Source of the DNA: Burkholderiales bacterium UBA2647
Lineage (GTDB): Bacteria > Pseudomonadota > Gammaproteobacteria > Burkholderiales > Burkholderiaceae_E
Direction of reading: 5' to 3'
Assembly: GCA_002359635.1 (NCBI GenBank)
Contig: DENJ01000098.1
Coordinates: 6,372 to 16,167 of the forward strand
DNA length: 9,796 nt
In this document: positions 6,337-9,796 of the stretch, piece by piece
How positions within the stretch are numbered: position 1 is the stretch's first letter
Layout of the letters: each line of letters begins with the position of its first letter
Position numbers and translations under genes: made by a program
The notes under the pieces: generated by a model
Databases searched by the model: none
Told to the model about the DNA's origin: nothing
Seen by the model: only the letters and a program-made list of their open reading frames with translations

Positions 6337-7374
6337 TTAACTGACTTTAATCTGATTGCGCTTGATCACATCAGCCATACGACTGCTGTAGGCCTTCATA
6401 TATGCCGTCAAGTCACTTGGCCCTTTGAATTCGGGTTCAACCGATATTGTGGCAAATGTTTTTTTAACCTCAGGGTTTTGCATTGATTTTTCGATAATGC
6501 CTGCCATTTGATCGACGATTGCCTTGGGGGTTCCGCCGGGAAGCATCACACCAATCCAAGCGCCCATATCAAAGCCCGTCAGGCCCAGGGCGCTTGCAAA
6601 CGGGGGCACACCCGGCACGAGCGGTGTTTCTCTCCCTATCGATAAACCGTAGGCTTTTAACTTGCCTGCACGGATGAGAGGCATGGTCGATGCAGCCGTT
6701 TCCACGCAGTAGTTGACCTGACCGCTCATCACATCGGCTAAGGCGGGCACGCTGCCCTTGTAGGGGACGTGAAGCGCTTGAATGCCGGTGGCAGCGTTGA
6801 AAGCTTCAGCGAAGAGATGGGCTGTTGCACCTGTGCCTGAAGACGCAAAGGTGAATTTTCCTGGCGCTGCCTTAACTTTTGCAACAAACTCGCGGATGTC
6901 TTTGGCTGGGAAGTCGGGTGCTGTCACCAACACAAAAGGTGCGATGCCCATGAGCGCGACCGCTGTCAGTTCCTTGTCAGGGTCAAAGGGTACTTTCTGT
7001 AACAGTGGTGCAATCGAAACCGGGCCGCTTGATGCAGCGAGCAAGGTGTATCCGTCTGCTGCTGCTTTGGCCACCGCATCAGTGCCGATGAGCCCGCCTG
7101 CGCCCGCCTTGTTTTCAACGACCACAGCTTGCCCAAGCGCTTTGCTGATCTCTTGCGCGGCGATCCGTCCGACCAAGTCTGTGGCTTGTCCTGGTGTCCA
7201 GGGCACAATCATTTTCATGGGACGATTTGGAAAGGCCCCCTGCGCGGCGGCGAGTCCTGGCAGACCGATCGCGAGGCTGCTGGCAAGCCCAGTGGCCAGC
7301 CCCGACGCCACCCACTGTCTGCGCGATTGATTGATAAGGGCAAGGTTTGATGATGATTTCACGGATCGGCTCAT
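6337..7374 (-). CDS. Bug/TctC family tripartite tricarboxylate transporter substrate-binding protein (first gene)
   Basis: First gene of a two-gene minus-strand operon, with 10 bp between its TAA and the ATG of the second Bug gene. The 345-residue product has a signal peptide with NQSRRQWV and a long hydrophobic stretch ending LAAAQG, then the family opening FPNRPMKMIVPWTPGQATD. Other family blocks are GAGGLIGTDAVAKAAADGYTLL, FTFASSGTGATAHLFAEAF and HVPYKGSVPALADVMSGQV. One oddity is PGQATD where most relatives have PGGxxD in the ligand loop. AAAGGAGA, 8 bp before the ATG, is a strong ribosome site. It is clearly related to its neighbour but diverged throughout, so this is an old duplication or two separately acquired members rather than a recent copy. 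The ligand is not predictable. Confidence 0.9.
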   Translation of the reverse strand: MSRSVKSSSNLALINQSRRQWVASGLATGLASSLAIGLPGLAAAQGAFPNRPMKMIVPWTPGQATDLVGRIAAQEISKALGQAVVVENKAGAGGLIGTDAVAKAAADGYTLLAASSGPVSIAPLLQKVPFDPDKELTAVALMGIAPFVLVTAPDFPAKDIREFVAKVKAAPGKFTFASSGTGATAHLFAEAFNAATGIQALHVPYKGSVPALADVMSGQVNYCVETAASTMPLIRAGKLKAYGLSIGRETPLVPGVPPFASALGLTGFDMGAWIGVMLPGGTPKAIVDQMAGIIEKSMQNPEVKKTFATISVEPEFKGPSDLTAYMKAYSSRMADVIKRNQIKVS

Positions 7375-7639
7375 CGAGATGTCTCCTTTTTGTGGTGTGA
7401 CGGTAGATGATAAGCCCAGTCATGTTTGCGCGGGCGATAGTCCCCTGCCATGTTTTCGCGTTCGCAAGAGGCCTTTTGGGCTATGGTGGCCTTTTGCGTA
7501 AAAAATATTGTTGCTGGTGCCGAACCGCGCCGTGTCAAGAAGAATCACGCCTAAGCAGCAGCTGTAACCCAAAATTTTTTGCACGTCATACAGACTACGC
7601 CAGCCATCGGTAATGACTTTTCAGTGCTTGGAGATTGAG
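7375..7639. promoter_or_regulatory. Upstream region of the Bug operon, with 12-bp direct repeats
   Basis: I find no gene here. CATGTTTGCGCG (7421-7432) recurs as CATGTTTTCGCG (7449-7460), 11 of 12 bases, 28 bp apart. TATCAT on the minus strand (7407-7412) resembles a -10 element but no -35 stands out, which could fit an activator-dependent promoter for the Bug operon. AGGCC and GGCCT near 7470-7495 form a weak hairpin of unknown meaning. Confidence 0.3.
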
Positions 7640-8032
7640 ATGGCCAAAAAGAAGATGAGGAAGCTTTACGCAGACGTTGCGATGGCGCAGACGGCAAGGT
7701 AAGCCTGTGCCAACGCGCTCGAAGCACTACTGCTTATGTTGCGATCATGGGCGGCGAGGTTGGCGATACGCTTAAGTTTTGAGGGTTGGGACAGTTCAAA
7801 ATGTTCATCACCGTCAATTGCGAAGACCGAGAAACGCACAGACAGGTATCTCTCAAGCCTGCGCAGCCGCATCGAGGCCATGGGTGGTGAGTTGAAGATC
7901 ATCGCTCGCTTCACGGATGGGTCCGTCAAAGCCAGCAATGTCGCTGACTTGGGGAATGCAGCGGCGTGTGATGTCAACCTGCCCCACGATGTTTGCAAAG
8001 CCGCAGGCTGCATCAGGTGGTGGCCAGCATGA
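7640..8032 (+). pseudogene. Decayed XRE-family antitoxin / HTH regulator
   Basis: A good Shine-Dalgarno (GGAG, 6 bp) precedes an ATG at 7640, but the frame hits TAA after 20 codons (7700-7702). The same frame then continues open to 8032. Its later part, PSIAKTEKRTDRYLSSLRS followed by IEAMGGELKIIARFTDG and DLGN (up to 7957), is the conserved C-terminal half of XRE-type antitoxins found beside RelE/HigB toxins. In those proteins it follows the recognition helix and ends in a beta strand. The helix-turn-helix region before it (about 7736-7800) is not intact, and near 7790-7815 the expected TQ-to-PS spacing looks altered by small deletions. The tail after 7957 looks non-native. No toxin gene is recognisable nearby. 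In-frame readthrough is conceivable but decay is more likely. It converges with dgkA. Confidence 0.6.
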
Positions 8033-8059
8033 GGGTCGAGCATCTGCGAACAACTTAAG

Positions 8060-8497
8060 TCAGCCTAGCTTGCCCTGGCCTCCAAGCAACCCACTGAGCT
8101 TCGGGAAAATCGGCCAAAGAATGACCAGCCAGTCAATGATGGCCAAAACAATGCAAAAACCGACAGCAGCACTGCCAAGATCCTTCGCCTTGCCCGATAA
8201 CGGATGCCTGTCCATCGAAATGCGATCAACGGTCGCTTCAATCGCGGTATTCATCAGCTCCACAATCAGCAGCAGTCCCAGCGGCAAGATCAGCAAAACG
8301 GTCTCGACCGCAGTCACAGGCAGGAAAAATGCAAGCGCGATCAGTGGTGTTGCAATGGCCACCTCTTGTCGGAAAGCCTCTTCTTCCCGCCAGGCAAACT
8401 TCAGTCCGCGCAAGGTGTTCAACGCTGCCATGTATGGCCTAGCCAGACCAAACCGGCCCTTGTGCGGATTAGGTTCCTGAGCCTCGTGTTCCTCCAT
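8060..8497 (-). CDS. dgkA: Diacylglycerol kinase (DgkA, integral membrane)
   Basis: This 145-residue inner-membrane enzyme phosphorylates diacylglycerol to phosphatidic acid, recycling the lipid left after glycerophosphate is transferred to periplasmic glycans. The DgkA family signature is plain: EEEAFRQEVAIATPL (38-52, with the conserved E-x-AFRQE), then VELMNTAIEATVDRI (79-93, with Glu80, Asn83, Glu87 and Asp91) and HPLSGKAKDLGSAAV (98-112). Three membrane helices lie at about 47-62, 64-86 and 108-131. GAAGGA six bases before the ATG at 8497 fixes that start. A TTG at 8521 extends the frame by eight codons but lies upstream of the ribosome site. The N-terminus is some 20 residues longer than the E. 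coli enzyme. It lies 66 bp downstream of the PP2C-like gene in the same direction and may share its transcript. Confidence 0.95.
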   Translation of the reverse strand: MEEHEAQEPNPHKGRFGLARPYMAALNTLRGLKFAWREEEAFRQEVAIATPLIALAFFLPVTAVETVLLILPLGLLLIVELMNTAIEATVDRISMDRHPLSGKAKDLGSAAVGFCIVLAIIDWLVILWPIFPKLSGLLGGQGKLG

Positions 8498-8563
8498 GGG
8501 AGGTCCTTCGCGTTGAATCAATGGGTGAGATTCTAGAGTGGATTGAAAAGCTTGTCCTTTGAG

Positions 8564-9613
8564 TTAGTCAGCTTGGTTTTTTGATTGTTCGATGAGCTTT
8601 TTGATAGCTCGAACTTCAGCTGGCTCATCGCTTCTAAGGGTGGTGAAGATTGCGATGATGAAGATCATGAGCATGACTACAATGGATGCGCACATGACGA
8701 TCAGGCGTCTCGAATTTTTCGACCGACTCAATGGTCCTTGAGCAGACTTAAGCATCCGTGAGGCCATATGCCGATGGCTCGCCCGGGATGCGTTGACCTG
8801 AACCGCGTGTTCAAGACTCTTCGCGCTGGGATAAGCAAGAACCTCTCGTTGCGTCTTAATGAGGTGGTTGAGATAGGTTTCAACCGCGTCGCTTCGAACG
8901 TAGCAGAGCGACTTGTCGTCGTCGGAAAGCAGCCTGGCGAGCGCTGTATCAAAAAATGCATCGATATGATGCGTATCTTCCTCGGGGATAATCGCCAGTT
9001 CGACGAGACGACGAATTGCAAACCCATTGTCATCTTGAAACAAGGCCTGTGCCCCGTCGGACATGCAGGCTGCAAAAATGAATCGGCCCTCAAACATGGT
9101 GATGCGAAGATGCTGAAACCAATTTGCGTCTGAGACTGAGTATGTTGTACTCAAATCAATACCGTTTTCCGGTTCGGAGCTCACAAAACGGTAACGGTCC
9201 TGCTCCGCTGCAATAGCGCAGGCCAGACCGTCACCGAGGTGAACGAAACAAAGCCTGTCAGGTCCGACTAAACAGGCAATCAAGGTCGTTTGGAGTGCAT
9301 CAAAGTCTGTTGCAGGGTATTGAGCTTCGAGGTCTCGCCTTGCCGCAATCAGGTGCTGAACAAGAAGATCAATACTTGCCGGCTTGTCACCAGCGCGAAG
9401 CAAGTCGGGGGCAATTGCTAAAAACCGCGGCAAAAGGAAATTTACGATTGATGCTGCAGCGGCGGCCGAGTGCTTTGCTTTCTCAGCCCCGTCGGCACAA
9501 ATCAACACGGCGTGGTCATCCTTGATCGCCGCGCAAACCGCGTCCTGACAAGCAATCTTGCGCTTGCGGTGGTACATCCCCTGCACAGCACCGAAATCAA
9601 GAGCATCAAACAT
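8564..9613 (-). CDS. PP2C-type serine/threonine phosphatase with a C-terminal membrane anchor
   Basis: Numbered from the ATG at 9613 (349 residues). Residues 1-240 form a PP2C-like phosphatase domain of the PP2C_2 kind. The metal-binding acids are visible as QDA (Asp24), ADGAEKAKHS (Asp41), SDGAQ (Asp186) and DDDKSL (Asp232/233), with VHLGDG (124-129) as the central strand motif. It should remove phosphate from Ser/Thr using two Mn or Mg ions. Residues 303-324 (about RLIVMCASIVVMLMIFIIAIF) are one membrane helix, so the catalytic domain faces the cytoplasm and a short charged tail faces the periplasm. The frame runs upstream to a GTG at 9694, but those residues are not family-like and overlap a toxin relic. 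No strong ribosome site is visible for either start. No partner kinase or FHA gene is in the window. Confidence 0.8.
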   Translation of the reverse strand: MFDALDFGAVQGMYHRKRKIACQDAVCAAIKDDHAVLICADGAEKAKHSAAAAASIVNFLLPRFLAIAPDLLRAGDKPASIDLLVQHLIAARRDLEAQYPATDFDALQTTLIACLVGPDRLCFVHLGDGLACAIAAEQDRYRFVSSEPENGIDLSTTYSVSDANWFQHLRITMFEGRFIFAACMSDGAQALFQDDNGFAIRRLVELAIIPEEDTHHIDAFFDTALARLLSDDDKSLCYVRSDAVETYLNHLIKTQREVLAYPSAKSLEHAVQVNASRASHRHMASRMLKSAQGPLSRSKNSRRLIVMCASIVVMLMIFIIAIFTTLRSDEPAEVRAIKKLIEQSKNQAD

Positions 9614-9627
9614 GGTCACTTGATGGC

Positions 9628-9796
9628 TCAAAGCGCTGGTGGCCGAAATTTGTCCATGAATCCATGATGCCCGATTGTTTCTGTTTGAGCGCACTGTTGG
9701 CGGTTAACCGCAACACATGCCGTGCGCGTGTTACCGTCAACAAAAGGGTTGTCTCGAGCGAAGCCGTAGCATGTTGGTGGGTGGTACAAGGTTCGA
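9628..9796 (-). pseudogene. Remnant of a Doc/Fic-like toxin, cut by the window edge
   Basis: A minus-strand frame open from the window edge to a TGA at 9628-9630 encodes YGFARDNPFVDGNTR followed by TACVAV (the NPFVDGNTR part is 9724-9750). This closely follows the Doc/Fic active-site loop HPFxDGNKRTA, in which Doc toxins bind ATP to phosphorylate EF-Tu and Fic enzymes AMPylate their targets. Here the catalytic His is Asn and the Lys of NKR is Thr. The 25 or so residues after VAV do not resemble a Doc C-terminus and end about 20 residues early. It is therefore likely an inactive, decaying fragment. Its 5' part and any antitoxin lie beyond 9796. It ends 14 bp before the phosphatase ATG. Confidence 0.55.

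Noticed and set aside
6782..7330. 182-residue plus-strand ORF
   Set aside because: Antisense shadow of the first Bug gene: Ala/Ser/Pro-rich with no motif, while the minus strand has full family motifs and a strong ribosome site.
7533..7538. TTGACA on the minus strand as a -35 for the Bug operon
   Set aside because: At 16-18 bp spacing the next hexamer (AGCAAC) does not resemble a -10 element, and it lies about 160 bp upstream of the gene.
7666..8043. 125-residue minus-strand ORF
   Set aside because: It is antisense to the antitoxin remnant, whose plus-strand translation matches a known family; the minus translation is low-complexity and Ala-rich, with no recognisable motif.
9700..9711. GCGGTTAACCGC palindrome upstream of the phosphatase
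   Set aside because: Only 12 bp, lies within the toxin relic frame, and there is no second copy or promoter next to it to support an operator.
1..9796. CRISPR array, tRNA/rRNA genes, insertion sequence
   Set aside because: No regularly spaced repeats, no cloverleaf or rRNA-like sequence, and no transposase reading frame were seen on either strand.

Overview
The window looks like ordinary chromosome from a betaproteobacterium, most likely Burkholderiales and perhaps an Alcaligenaceae-like lineage. Three things support this. There are two tandem Bug/TctC extracytoplasmic solute-binding proteins, a family greatly expanded in that order. The soluble lytic transglycosylase (SLT) module is of a kind I associate with Burkholderiales (GAQGLMQV followed by VH, FDPFGG, NIRIGAQIL and YVGAAR). 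Base composition is balanced, with many TTG and GTG starts. Genus assignment is not possible from the sequence alone.

Layout, left to right. Positions 41-1318 (+) encode a 12-helix MFS transporter. It converges, with only 2 bp between stop codons, on a GNAT acetyltransferase (1321-1866, -) that sits downstream of a 66-residue unknown ORF (1899-2099, -). A gene-poor stretch (2100-2421) holds a terminator-like hairpin, a possible small antisense ORF and a possible leader peptide. It precedes a TPR-TM-SLT lytic transglycosylase (about 2422-3711, +). Next come a pterin-4a-carbinolamine dehydratase (3833-4183, +) and an exported delta-class carbonic anhydrase (4327-5259, +). The latter has a perfect 26-bp palindrome just upstream and a 31-bp tandem repeat that starts over its own stop codon. 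Two Bug/TctC proteins follow as a tight operon on the minus strand (7374 to 5322).

The right third mixes housekeeping genes with gene wreckage. A broken XRE-family antitoxin (7640-8032, +) lies between the Bug operon and dgkA (8060-8497, -). Upstream of dgkA on the same strand is a PP2C-type phosphatase with a C-terminal membrane anchor (8564-9613, -). At the window edge (9628-9796, -) another frame carries a decayed Doc/Fic-like toxin motif (NPFVDGNTR) in which the catalytic His is replaced by Asn. dgkA and the phosphatase gene are therefore bracketed by two toxin-antitoxin relics, which suggests past turnover of mobile or accessory DNA here.

I do not see a complete, clearly novel multi-gene system. 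The items most worth a second look are the palindrome and tandem repeat around the delta carbonic anhydrase, the PP2C-TM protein beside dgkA, and the two toxin/antitoxin remnants.
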